Shown here piece by piece: positions 11,810-23,061 of a stretch of 64,000 nt of DNA. The notes under the pieces were generated by a model. It was not told the origin of the DNA. It saw nothing but the letters and a program-made list of their open reading frames with translations, and did no database searches. The position numbers were made by a program, and so were the translations under genes. How positions within the stretch are numbered: position 1 is the stretch's first letter; every line of letters starts with the position of its first letter. Source of the stretch: Linum tenue (taxonomy: Eukaryota > Streptophyta > Magnoliopsida > Malpighiales > Linaceae). Where the stretch lies: NCBI GenBank assembly GCA_946122785.1, contig CAMGYJ010000004.1, forward strand, positions 16,328,150 through 16,392,149, read 5' to 3'.

Positions 11810-12629
11810 ATGGCGGAGTTGAAGTTGATCGGAGCCAAGTACAGCCCGTTCTGCTTCAGGCTGGAATTGGCACTGAAGCTGAAAGGGATACACGAGTACG
11901 AGTACCTTGAACAAGATCTTATCAACAAGGGCCCCATCCTTCTCCATTACAATCCCGTGCACAAGAAAGTCCCCGTGCTCGTCCATGGCGAAAACCCAAT
12001 CATTGAATCGCTCGCAATCCTCGAATACATCGACGAGACATGGCCTTCATCCCCTTCCTTGCTCCCCAAGCATCCTTATCCAAGATCCCAAGCTCGCTTC
12101 TGGGCCAAATTCGCCGACGAAAAGGTACACAGTGAGAACAATAGCCAAATGGGTTTTCTTTTCTCCGCCTCTTGTTGTATCATTCATTCATTCATCCACT
12201 TGCTTTGCTGTTGGTCGTTTTCAACAGTGCGCGCCTGGAGCATGGGATACTTACTGGCGGCTGAAAGGAGAAAAGAAGGACAAGGCCATAGAAGTTGCGA
12301 TGGAAAGGTTTGAGCATCTTGAGAAGCTGATTCAGGGCAAGAAATTCTTCGGCACTGGGGGCGACGACAACGATGACGAACAAGGGGAAGGAAGGGTGGA
12401 GAGGATTGGGTATTTGGATTTGGTGTTGGGTTGGATCCCACTTTGGGTTGAGGTAATGGAAGAAATTGGGGAGATGAAGCTGCTTGACCCTCACAAGTTC
12501 CCAGGTCTGTGCCGATGGGGTCACAAATTCGTCGAGGTCCCGGTGATCAAGGAATGCCTTCCGTCCAGGGAGACGCTGGTTCAGTACTTCACCATCGCCA
12601 CTCCCATGATGCGCGCTCATTTCACTTAG
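11810..12629 (+). CDS. Glutathione S-transferase, tau class, 2 exons, 238 aa
   Basis: Join 11810..12124, 12228..12629; one GT-AG intron of 103 bp in phase 0, directly after FADEK, the characteristic tau-class intron position. The N-terminal thioredoxin fold starts [20 protein letters not shown] with the candidate catalytic Ser at residue 12. KVPVL (53-57) carries the cis-proline, and [13 protein letters not shown] (66-78) is the glutathione gamma-glutamyl contact. Exon 2 encodes the all-helical C-terminal domain. At 238 residues it is slightly longer than the usual 220-230. The extra length comes from an acidic, glycine-rich insert (about residues 149-165, [18 protein letters not shown]). Predicted role: cytosolic conjugation of glutathione to electrophiles, or peroxidase activity in stress and detoxification. 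Its same-strand position beside a P450 is compatible with, but does not prove, co-use in xenobiotic metabolism. Confidence 0.93.
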
Positions 12630-13396
12630 TGAAGCAGCAGTAAAAGAGCACCATCAGCAGCTGCTGTATCCTGTAATGTAATTCCTCTGTATCCAAGTTT
12701 GCTTAATAACGAGTTTACTTGTTCTAGCACTACTATTCTAAGGGCAGCATGTGTGAATCAATGTCTGAAGCATTCAGTTGGTATAACAACACGGTGGCAT
12801 CTGCACCAGAAACCATTGCCACCGCTTCTACCTCTACCGAAAGCGAGTTCTTCAACCAGAAGAAGAAAGGATCATCCTTTGTGGTTGCTTCTCTATCCTG
12901 TTCCTTACTAGCACCGCCGTCCCAATCTCGAGACGGGCCGAGTTGGATTCAGATTCGCTGCTAGTTACGCTGGCAGAACCTCGCACCACATGAACATTCA
13001 ACATACTAACAATAAAAGCAATGAATATGATCCCATAATAAGAGTTATGTACCGGGGTATTAAAGTATGACGACTATTCCACAAAATCACAACATATCCC
13101 ATGGAGGGCAAAACTAAAACCCCTCTCCTCGGAGTGTTATCACAACTAAAGAACAAATTTACTGGCTATAACAGAATCATCCACCCCCACACCCAGTAAG
13201 CAACAACAAACACTCTACAGTCGATGTTCACTACAGAAAACCAAGGAGCCAGCGTACATGAATATTTAACCTTCTTGCACCGGCGAGGACATCACCTGTC
13301 ACAAACAAAGCCGATCAAGTTGTTGAGCGCAGGAAACTTCCAACCGGACGAGTCTTTAAGAAGCATTAGCCGACTCACCTCATACGACAAAATTGC
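12630..13396. other. Convergent intergenic region: 3' UTRs of the GST (+) and eRF3 (-) genes
   Basis: A 767-bp tail-to-tail spacer. The GST 3' UTR probably ends near 12700-12720, where cttaataac occurs. Short open frames at 12749-12964 have no recognisable domain and no splice context, so I do not call them genes. Confidence 0.5.
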
Positions 13397-16300
13397 TTAA
13401 GCTGAAATTGCAGGAAGTTTCATCACTTTACCGACCGCAATTGTCTTCCCTGCAAGGTCAAATGTTCATTTCAGACCCAAGCCAGTCAACACAACAGTTC
13501 AGTATAGCCCGAGGGCAATCAGTCGATCCAGTTACCCTCGGTTCTAAGAGTGAATCTGCCCAGTTGCGGGAAATCCGAGAAAAGTTCTACGCAGATCGTG
13601 CTATTCACCTGTTAGTAATGAAAAGAGATAATCATCAAAATATGCTTTTCATATCCAAGGATCGAGAAGGTGAGAAAGAAAAAAGATCGGTCATCAACTG
13701 AGCCAAGGAACACCAGAGGATATTTTGGATTTTTCCTACTACTGAAAACTTGCAGATCGAATTCCAGGGGTACTTACCTGAATACGGCACTTGACAATTG
13801 CACCATTCTTCACAAAAAGGGGTCTCTTCTTCATAGCTTTCCTAGTCTTCAAATCTATTTGCTCAATTAGCTCAGTGATCTCACATTCTTCAACAACAGA
13901 ATGGATGTGCAGAACAGCTTTGTAACCAGCCGTAAAAATTGCCTACAGCAGAAAATGTATACATTACGTTCAGATACCATGCACAACAGCAAGTAGATAG
14001 AGAAAGGAGACCAGCATACATTATCCAACAGCTCAAGGATCTGCAACTGAGCGATGAACTCCGTAACTCCAACAATAGGTTTTGCTGCACAAACAGCTGG
14101 GTGTTAGAACTAAATATCAGAAGCAAGATCCCATCTTAAATACTGCCCATACACTTCAAAGCTCAGACAGCTAACTATTCTGCAAACATCAACCGAGTTC
14201 AACCAATAGTGATCATTTCCCAAAAATGAGGAGTCAATCAATCTCGCAAAACCAAACAAAAAAATGTCTTATTTATTTATTGGATTTCATGTTACTCGAA
14301 TCAAATCCACAAGTTGATCTATTAATGAGATAGAGTAAATTCTGTTACTAGCCAGGAAAGTTGTGGGATATGGTTATCTTACCAACACTGGACAATACAA
14401 AACCAGCTAATATATCTTCATCATCGATTCCAGATAATCTAACCCGTAGATTCTCCCCAGGTCCTGCACGTCTAACCTTATTTTCGTCGATGTATACTCC
14501 AACAACTTTCACATGGGTCTGCAAGATGATTAAATTAACAATCAAAATTCTGAAGAGTCTGCAAGATGATTAAATCAACAATCAAAATTATGAACAAAAA
14601 GAGGAGCACCTAGCAGATACAAAGGACTCCTGAATACAAACCTTATTAGGCATCACCAACAAGGAGTCGCCCTCGGTCACAGTGCCAGATTCCACTTTTC
14701 CCATAACAACAGTTCCCATGTCCTTAAATTTATCAATGATGGGCATCCTAAGTCAAAGATAATTGTAACATGTTCAGTACATGGTTTACGGAGGACAGGT
14801 CAAGTATTAAGAAGTTGAAGAAACCCACTAAACTGCAACTTGAGTAAAATACACAATTCTATAGGGGAACTGGGAACGAAAATCACGATGATAACATTCC
14901 TCCTAAACTGAAATCATTTCCAAAACACTGGATTGTGACAGAAAACATGTCCTGATATGATCCCAAATGGTCCATTATACACATTTAATTTACTTGACGA
15001 AGAAGTTATCGAAGTTGGGAAGAAGAAGAGCAGAATTTGGTTAAGTCAAAATCCGTGTTCAGGGTACCTACTTTGGAGGTATGGTTCTCTCAATTGGCTT
15101 GATGAAAATTCAAGGTTAAGGGTTTGTTTTGAAGATAAAGTTGTCATATTTCCAATGGTATGCTTTTTGGATCCAGAAGATGTCATTAAGATTGTTTTCC
15201 AATGCCTCAAAGTTGCTACCTCAAAATTGGAAAACTGCCTGGAAATGGCTAAGGCAGAAAACTGTTTTGTGAAGCCTACTTTGGAGCTCAATTCAAGAAG
15301 CATGGATGGGATTCAAGTCAAAAGGCTTCCACAACATGAAACTAGGTATGTTTGTGAACAAAGGGAAGGAATTGGATGAAGAATTGGAGTTCTAGACGGT
15401 CTTGAACGAAAGGCGCGAAGTTAGTATGAAAGCTGCTTTTGGACTATTTGCTGGCAGCTTACTTGTGCTTCAAGAAAGGAAGTTTAAACCCGAATTTTGT
15501 GTCCTTTTTAGATTAGATTTTTACCTTAATTGTTTCCTAGTTCTATTAGGTTTGTTTTAGGTTTATTTGCCTTTAAATACCTTCTAGTTTTCGTTGCAAT
15601 AGTTAGACTTTGATTAATCGAAAAGAAACCTTTAGGTTTTGTGCAAGTTGCGTACTTGTGAGAGCTTTGGTGGATTCCAAGCTCGAGTTTAGCTCTGTAT
15701 CGATCAAAACCACATTGATCGTGGGCGGGCATCTACCTTTATATCATTCGAGCCTTCTTCCACGTGAAAGATTGCACGTTTGATTCCGTTTTATCCAAAC
15801 ACCAAAGAACATCCTTGTTTTTTGTTCGAATTTCGATTTAATCAATCCAATCCTTGAATTGATTGTGTTGCTGCGTACTTTAGTAAAAATCCAACCCCCC
15901 AGGGTTGCATTATGTCCACGTTTGTGAGAAAAAACATCAGCTGACTGTGTATATCTCTAAAGTCATAAGTTGATTGAAGTGACATCCAATGCAGAACATA
16001 CAGCCAAGAGCTTTAATAGACGAACCACACACAAGAAATGTAGTGATAAACGGAAAAAATGCAGATCAATGTGATAGGAAAAAAAACAAAGTCAACAAGG
16101 GGAACATACCATACCTAAAAGGACCATTAGGATCTCGAGGAGGAACTTCAATGGAATCAAGAGCTTCAAAGAGACATGGGCCGGACCACCATGAACAGAT
16201 GGTTTTATCCATTCTAGTTTTCATGTTTGCGCCTATCAGACCAGATATCGGTAGGAATACGAGATCTACAAAGAAAAGGAGGATCAAACTCCAATATGTG

Positions 16301-19300
16301 CAAACCCCACTCTGTTACAAGTGGTTTGATTTAAAATTTTAATTAAGAAGGCATCCTAAAAACCAGAAGTGCACTATGATTGTGTAAAGAGAAACAAAAG
16401 CAATGGTGATACATGTCTGTAGCTTAAGAACTAGTGAAACAGTAAAATTTTGAGGAAGCACTTTCTGAAATTGCCAAGCAGATCAAACCATGTGCGAAGA
16501 AGTAAATTAATATAGGCTCGTATCATCCCACAGAAGTCTGTTCCCACTGATAATATTCCTAAGCCCAGCAGGGCTTTTAATTTTACTAGCACACCCATTA
16601 ATCAGACGCATCAAGACACAAATAATATCCAAGTGAACCAGAAAACTTTAATACCTTTCTTTACATTGTAACCAGAAGACTTGAGGAATGGTACCATCTT
16701 AGATTCAATTTCGTCATACCTAATAATCGATGAACCAGACCAGAGTAAACAAAACGCATTACTTGAACTTGAATAGCTCAAGGAAATAGTGCCCAAAAAT
16801 AAGTCACCTTTCTTTTGACCAATTTACAGTAGGATCATCCATTTTGTTGACAACGACAATCAGCTTAGAGACACCCAAGGTCTTTGCCAGCTGAACGTGT
16901 TCACGGGTTTGGCCACCTCTCTCATATCCAGTTTCAAATTCACCTTTTCGTGCAGAAATTACCTAAGCAAATGGAACAAGGGTTCAAAAACTTTAATATT
17001 GGGGAACCTGCAACTAAAATTGACTAACAGACTTGTAGTTAACACTTACAAGAACCCCAATGTCAGCTTGAGATGCTCCACTTATCATATTTGGAACGTA
17101 ACTCTTGTGACCCTGTATTCATTCAAAGAACATAAAGATATTATTATTGGAAAAGGATTTAATGGCATGCGGGACAAATTTAACATGTATAGACAGACAA
17201 ACAAAACAAAAACTTGCTTCCAAATTACCCCACCATAGATTGGCATTGCAATCTTGGTTCCTAACTAAGAGTTCTGTGGAAGTCCGAAACTATAACTACT
17301 TTCCTAGGATCATTTGTCTAACATAATTTAAACAGTACTTTACATTCTACTTTACTCAACAGGAAAGCCAGATAGCATCCGAAGGCCGATGCATATGCAA
17401 ATATCTACTATACAAAGTGGCTAAGGAAAAGATAAGGAGAGAAAGTCAACTGTTCACCAAGTACCATACTAAACAGAGGATTCCTTAGGAATGAATACCA
17501 CACACTATTCAAGGATTCCTTAATTATGGGCCTAGCTGCACTTTCTAACTATCCTTCTACTTGACTAATAATCGTGTTCATGAACAATGTATCTGAGGCC
17601 TCTTTGATGCAACAGCACCAATGCATGAAGCCACTGATGAATTGTAGCACACCAATCACAAAGCAGCCCATCGCTAGTAATTTCTAAATTCTCAAGTGGT
17701 CGGTTTTCAAACTTCTTTCAGAAGAATTTGGAAGCACAAGACCACTTCGATAACTATCCTACTTAGAGTAATGATTGTGTTAATGACACATGTGACTGAA
17801 ACTTCTTTGATGGAATAGCATTCACAGCATGAAAACAAGGATGGAATGGCGGCTGATCAATCACCAACATACCATCGTGAGTGATTTATGGTCCTCTATG
17901 GTAAGTTTTTAAACTTCTTCTTACAGATTTGGCAACAATGCCATCCTATAAATAGGTAGTAACACATTAAACTGGACTTCAACAATGGAGCAGAGAGGGG
18001 ACGAAGAACAAGAGAGTGGGCAGCGAGATTTGTGGGTAGCACATTTCCAATGAACAAGACCATAACACCAATGCCAGGCACCAACCGACAAATCTAACTT
18101 AAATTTAAGTCAATGTAGACGAGATACAAGCAACATTCACTCACCGGCGCGTCTAAAATGGTGAATCTTGTTGTCTCTGTTTCAAAATGAGCTCTTCCAA
18201 CTTCAACAGTTTTTCCCTACAGTCAGCAACACATGACATATACATAAGCAAGACCAAGGAATTGATGAAAAGATACATTATACTATAGCTAAGCAACATC
18301 TCAGGGATATGATTCAGCGAGAAGCCACTCAGAACAAACCTTGAGTCTCTCCTCTTCATTGGTGTCCATGATATACGCCATGTACCTATAAATCAGGACC
18401 AATTAATGATGGGTTAAACGGGTTAAATAAAACTAAGAATCCTGACAATAGCCATCAAAATCTGCTCTATTGGCCAACATAACATCTCAAGTCGGGTGTA
18501 TAGCATACTAAACGACCACAAGTCTCTTCAATTCAGAGATAGCTTCAATCATATGGAGCGCAACTAAGGGAGTTTTTTTCTTTTTTTGCATTTCATTCAA
18601 TAAAGCCAAAAAAGAACATAATATCATTTACTGTTAATCCATTCTGAGAACCAGTATGTACCAGCTTTCTCTACTTTTATCCTTTGCTTCTTTTTCATAT
18701 TTCTGAATTGTACGGTCATCAACCTGACCACTGAGAAACAGTATCTGGCCTCCGGTGGTGGACTTGCCAGCATCTGCAAACCCAAAGTAAATTATCTTAG
18801 TACTTCAAAAAGAAATAAGGAAGTTAGAAACAACTCAGCTAATGTATTTGAGAAAACAAAAAAATTGAAAAATAAGCAATGAGATAAAAATACAACAATG
18901 AATACAGCATCCTTCAAGATACTAAGCTGAGAACTGTCTATGAAAAGACAACCAGCTGCGTTACATAACTTGTGCAGATATCTTCAATTTTAATGGAAGT
19001 ACCAATATCCAAGCCAACTTACCAACATGTCCAATAAAAACAACATTTAGATGCCGCTTCTTATTCCCCACTTCCTCCTTAGATGGCTCTTCCACTTCTG
19101 GTGCACGTACTTCCTTGTGTGGCACTGCATAACCAATCCCGATAAGTAGAGAAATAGAAATAAACTATAAAATCAGAAAATAGCGGCAGAAGTGGCCCAT
19201 TAGACCTTCTGCCTCAGCTTGCTGCACCTCCTCGCTGCTCACAGAAGTGTCGGGTTTTGAATCTACCAATATTTAAACCAAAACCAATAAGGAGACCAAT

Positions 19301-20807
19301 TCATACAGCACCAAGCATAATTAATACTCCACTAAACTAGTTCACAAGCTAGCCATCAGATTATATATCAAGTTTCTCCAGGACATCCAAGAGTTTGTTG
19401 CTTGAATCAAGGAAAAGCAAGTTAAAGAGAGGAAAAACTTAAGAAAGATCAAACTTAATGTCACAAAAGAAGCCCTTCAACAGTAGATGTTATTCCCACG
19501 GCAAATAGTGCATTGTCCTCCATCAACCAAAAAACATAAACTATTTTGCAACCAGCCAAAAAAGTAAGCAGCAGCATCTAAAAGGATCTAAACCGCAGAC
19601 AACCAGCGTCTTATATTCACAAGAAAGAAAAAAAAAACCCCATAGGATCATCGTTTCTTTGTCCCCTAGTCTACATGTGAAGGACCAGTTCGTGAGGATG
19701 CATTCTCACATAAGTTGCACATATGAAGAATAAAGACCCAGGGAACATTTGCCTAATTTACAGCCAAGCTGCAAGGACTCAAAAGACCCAACATACATAG
19801 TCATAGTGTCATACAGGTTTTAGCACTATGGAACTAAATGGCTTGTAAGATAACAACTATCTAAATGGCATGGAATGCATTCCAAACCCTTTAGAAATGC
19901 CTTAATGATTCTTTACTTGTAAGGGTTGCGCCTAAAAGAACTCAATACAACTATGTGCAGGCGGAAGAATGTGTGAAAAGGGGGAAAAAAAAAAAAAAAA
20001 AATCCAATCGCTACAATCATGCCTAAGCCACCAACCTTCATCCATTTTATCGACCTCTTCAACATGTTCAGGCTGTGCATCTTCTGGATTTATGGCCCCA
20101 TTATTCTCTTCTACACATTATTCAATTTAACAGCATACAGTGTAAGAAGTGAATCCACAACTTCAACAACTGACTTATAAAAGATGGATAGTGTATACAT
20201 TACGATTACCACCTGCAGAATCAAGCTGCAATGCACGGATATCTTCTTCAATATCTATCAACAAACACCACAAGAGCAGACAGTAGACCAATGTTAAGAC
20301 CCGCCACCAAGTTAGGATAACACAGTGTCATCCATGTCAATGAAACAATAGCAGCACCAGACTAGGCAATGAATCCAACTAATCCATAAATAATGGAGCT
20401 CCAAGCAAAAAAATTACTGCAGATTCTCACAGAAGCAGAACCACAAAATTTCCCCAATAATCCCCCAAACAAATCCTAAACTACTGCCTAACCTCATAGA
20501 ACTCATACACGAAGCACAACAATTCATTGAACTGCTACGGGATAAACCCGAGCAGAGGGAGACGGACATCGAGTGATGAAACAATAACAAATTCACAAAC
20601 TCCCAACTATAACTACAAGGCAATGCTAAGCACGCGTTTTCACATCAAATTAGGCGAACTAAACCAAAACCACCAGCTAGAAAGTAACAGCCAGTCAGAT
20701 CGGAAGCAGAGAGACGAGCATCGAGCATCGAAGAAGTTCTTCGCCAACGGATAAAAGAGAGAGCAGAATCAATAAACGGCGATAAGGAATTGCGAAGGCC
20801 TACCCAT
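13397..20807 (-). CDS. ERF3A: Eukaryotic peptide chain release factor GTP-binding subunit eRF3 (GSPT/SUP35 type), 18 exons, 513 aa
   Basis: Minus-strand join, 5' to 3': 20807..20804, 20254..20213, 20110..20036, 19262..19206, 19124..19023, 18773..18662, 18385..18340, 18216..18145, 17112..17050, 16962..16808, 16719..16655, 16265..16115, 14747..14642, 14518..14383, 14084..14020, 13942..13778, 13608..13536, 13449..13397. All introns are GT-AG and phases are consistent, giving 1542 nt. An acidic, variable N-terminus (about 1-80) precedes the translational GTPase core: P-loop GHVDAGKS (91-98), DAPGH (168-172), NKMD (230-233). Domains II and III follow ([17 protein letters not shown], then [15 protein letters not shown]). 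Binding GTP, it partners eRF1 and drives stop-codon recognition and peptide release in the cytosol; it also links termination to mRNA decay. Length is close to plant eRF3. The first coding exon is only ATGG. Intron 12 (1367 bp) carries an insertion. The gene looks intact and functional. Confidence 0.95.
14957..15940 (+). mobile_element. Unclassified, probably retrotransposon-derived insertion in eRF3 intron 12
   Basis: Within the otherwise ordinary intron there is about 1 kb with different texture, in antisense orientation to the gene. It holds a 140-codon open frame at 14957-15379 whose product I do not recognise (rich in Leu, Lys and Glu, no zinc finger or catalytic motif). Then comes a promoter/R-like block: repeated taggtttgttttaggttt, a TATA-like tttaaatacc at about 15574, and CT/AG-rich transcribed-type sequence up to about 15930. 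Short flanking matches (aaaaca at about 14943 and 15929) could be remains of a target duplication but are not diagnostic. This is an inference; it could also be diverged intronic sequence. Confidence 0.4.
17547..17932. repeat. Diverged tandem duplication inside eRF3 intron 8
   Basis: Two units about 205 bp apart (starting at about 17547 and 17752) share aactatcc, then ctttgatg, then ccatcg, then aaacttctt and atttgg in the same order and spacing. Identity is moderate. No coding frame spans them. Confidence 0.55.
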
Positions 20808-20831
20808 TGCACGAATATGGATTGGATATGG

Positions 20832-20839
20832 TAGGGTTT
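20832..20839 (-). promoter_or_regulatory. Telo-box in the eRF3 5' leader
   Basis: TAGGGTTT on the plus strand (AAACCCTA on the minus strand) lies 25 bases upstream of the ATG. Telo-boxes near the transcription start are typical of plant genes for the translation apparatus, which fits eRF3. Confidence 0.55.
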
Positions 20840-20967
20840 ACGGAGTAAGAGAGCGAGATGGAGACGCCGAGCCGGGGAAAATAGAGGGAGGAGGAGGAGC
20901 GGCGGTCCTGTTGATTCTGTGACTGTTCCGCGTGCTGACTGCGAAGTTCCGTCCGGCGCTTTGAGGG

Positions 20968-20975
20968 TTTTTATA
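20968..20975 (-). promoter_or_regulatory. TATA box of the eRF3 gene
   Basis: The minus strand reads TATAAAAA about 160 bases before the ATG, which would put transcription start near 20940. A TGGGCT-type site II-like motif lies upstream at about 20993-20998, and another TTGGGCAA near 21005-21013. Both are common in growth-regulated plant promoters. Confidence 0.5.
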
Positions 20976-21049
20976 TGGAGGGGTTTCAGGTTGGGCTCGT
21001 GTTGTTGCCCAACGCGGTACATTTGGAGCACTAACGGCGGTTCCTTTTT

Positions 21050-21635
21050 ATCCACGGCAGAAACTTCATCCTTCCCTAAAATTCAGCTTTGCAAAAATGG
21101 CGATTAGTAGGAATTAATGTACTCAAAATTTCGTTTTGAAGCGTACAAATTTATATATTTACCAAAACGCTTTTACATATAATCGCGCTTTTCATATACT
21201 TATATAGTTAAAATTTACGTTTTAAAACTTAAAAACTTACAGTCTTGCGCTTCTAGGTCACTAAAACGGTTTTACGTAGAATCGTGCTTTTGATTACATT
21301 TGTAGGAATGCTTACGATCTGGTAGGGTCGACAAAATAATTTAAGTTTTATTTATATTCATTACACATTCAATAATCAGAAAGAATATCATGTTTATATT
21401 CATATACTATTGGGTTTAGGCTATTCGCAGTTATTTCATGAATCGTGACTAACATGTTACTCATTACATATATATTAACATTACATATATATTAACATGA
21501 AAACATTACATGAATGAAAAATAAAATAAATTACTAGAATGAATAAAAGTAATTAAAAGCAACACAATTTTGTGAAAATATTATATTTGTAAAAAATATA
21601 TAGAATATTTCCACTGTCAGCTTATATGTTCACCA
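21050..21635. other. Short AT-rich border between the eRF3 promoter and the satellite
   Basis: This is the only non-repetitive buffer between gene and satellite. It contains two diverged copies, about 95 bp apart (about 21163 and 21258), of an aaaacg-ttttac-aatcg-gcttttgatt-like segment, and a tandem tacatatatattaaca pair near 21466-21500. No coding potential is seen. Confidence 0.5.
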
Positions 21636-23061
21636 TGAACCGCTTAATTGTGTCATAATTACCAATCCTGCGGGAGTATGAACTCTTAGTTCAAGTCTAA
21701 ATTGTACAATAAGGGGGTTTTATGCTCCAATCTATCGTAATGTTGATGTGCATGAGATTCATTGATTGGTTTAGTCATATAAACACATAAACCGCTTAAC
21801 TGTCATAATGGCAAAACGTGCATGAGTACGAACTCTTAGTACCGAGTCCAAATTGTACCATAAGGGGGATTCGTGCTCCAAATATCTTGTAATGTTGGTG
21901 GACATGTGAATCATTGATAGGTTTAGTCATATAAACACATAAACCACTTAATTGTGTCATAATGACAAAACGTGCACAAGTACAAACTCTTAGTACCGAG
22001 TCCAAATTGTACAATAAGGAGGATCCGTGCTCCAAATGTCTTGTAATGTTGGCGACCATGTGAATCTTTGATAGGTTTGATCACATTAACACATAAACCG
22101 CTTAATTGTGTTATAATGACCAAACGTGCACGAGTACGAACTCTTAGAACCTAGTACAAATTGTACAATAAGGGAGATTCGTGCTCTAAATTTCTTGTAA
22201 TGTTGATGAACATGTGAATTATTGATTGGTTTAGTCATATAAACACATAAACTGCTTAATTGTGTCATAATGACCAAATGTGCACGAGTACGAACTCTTA
22301 GTATCGAGTAAAAATTATACAATAAGGGGGATCCGTGCTCCAAATATCATGTAATGTTGATGGACATGTGATTCATTGATTGGTTTAGTCGTATAAACAC
22401 GTAAACCGCTTAATTGTGTCATAATGACCAAACGTGCACGTCTACAAACTATTATTACCGAGTCCAAATCGTACAATAAGGGGGATTTGTGCTCCAAATG
22501 TCTTGTAATGTTGATGGGCTTGTGATTCATTGATTGGGTTAGTCATATAAATTCATAAATCGCTTAAATATGTGATAATGACAAAATGTGCATGAGTATG
22601 AACTCTAAGTACCGATTAAAATCGTATAATAAGGGGATTCATGCTCCAAATGTCTTGTAATGTTGATGGACATGTGATTGAATTATTTGTTTAGTCATAT
22701 AAAAACATAAACCGCTTAAGTGTGTCATGACATAACATGCACGAGTACGAACTCTTGGTACCGAGTCCAAATTGTACAACAAGGGGGATTTGTGCTCCAA
22801 ATATCTTGTAATGTTGATAGACATGTGAATCATTGATTGGTTTAGTCATATAAACACATAAACCGCTTAATTGTGTCATAAAGACCAAACATGCACATGT
22901 ACGAACTCTTAGTACCGAGTCCAAATCGTACAATAAGGGGGATTTGTGCTCCAAATGTCTCTTAATGTTGATGGACATGTGATTCAATGATTCGTTTAGT
23001 CATATAAACACATAAACCACTTAATTGTGTCATAATTACCAAACGTGCAGGGGTACGAACT
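21636..23061. repeat. Satellite array block 1, monomer about 154 bp
   Basis: About nine head-to-tail monomers. The landmark aaaccgcttaattgtgtcat recurs at 21941, 22095, 22249, 22403, 22709, 22860 and 23014 (spacing 151-154). Each monomer also contains cgaactcttagtaccgagtc, caataagggggat, gtgctccaaatgtct and gatggacatgtgattca in fixed order. The block ends abruptly at a solo LTR whose target duplication (GAACT) is satellite sequence. Confidence 0.95.

Noticed and set aside
12749..12964. Small gene after the GST
   Set aside because: Two overlapping short frames without homology I recognise, no promoter or splice context; more likely 3' flanking sequence.
15900..15935. Clear target-site duplication for the intron 12 insertion
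   Set aside because: Only a short A-rich match (aaaaca) flanks it, which is expected by chance in this AT-rich intron.
21796..23000. Series of minus-strand open frames of 60-124 codons with related peptides (MNHMSINITRHLEHKSPLL and similar) throughout the satellite
   Set aside because: They are translations of the 154-bp monomer. Because 154 is not a multiple of three the frame changes at each monomer and stops recur, with no conserved start, length or codon constraint. The same peptides recur in all satellite blocks (also 33-36, 53-55 and 61-64 kb).
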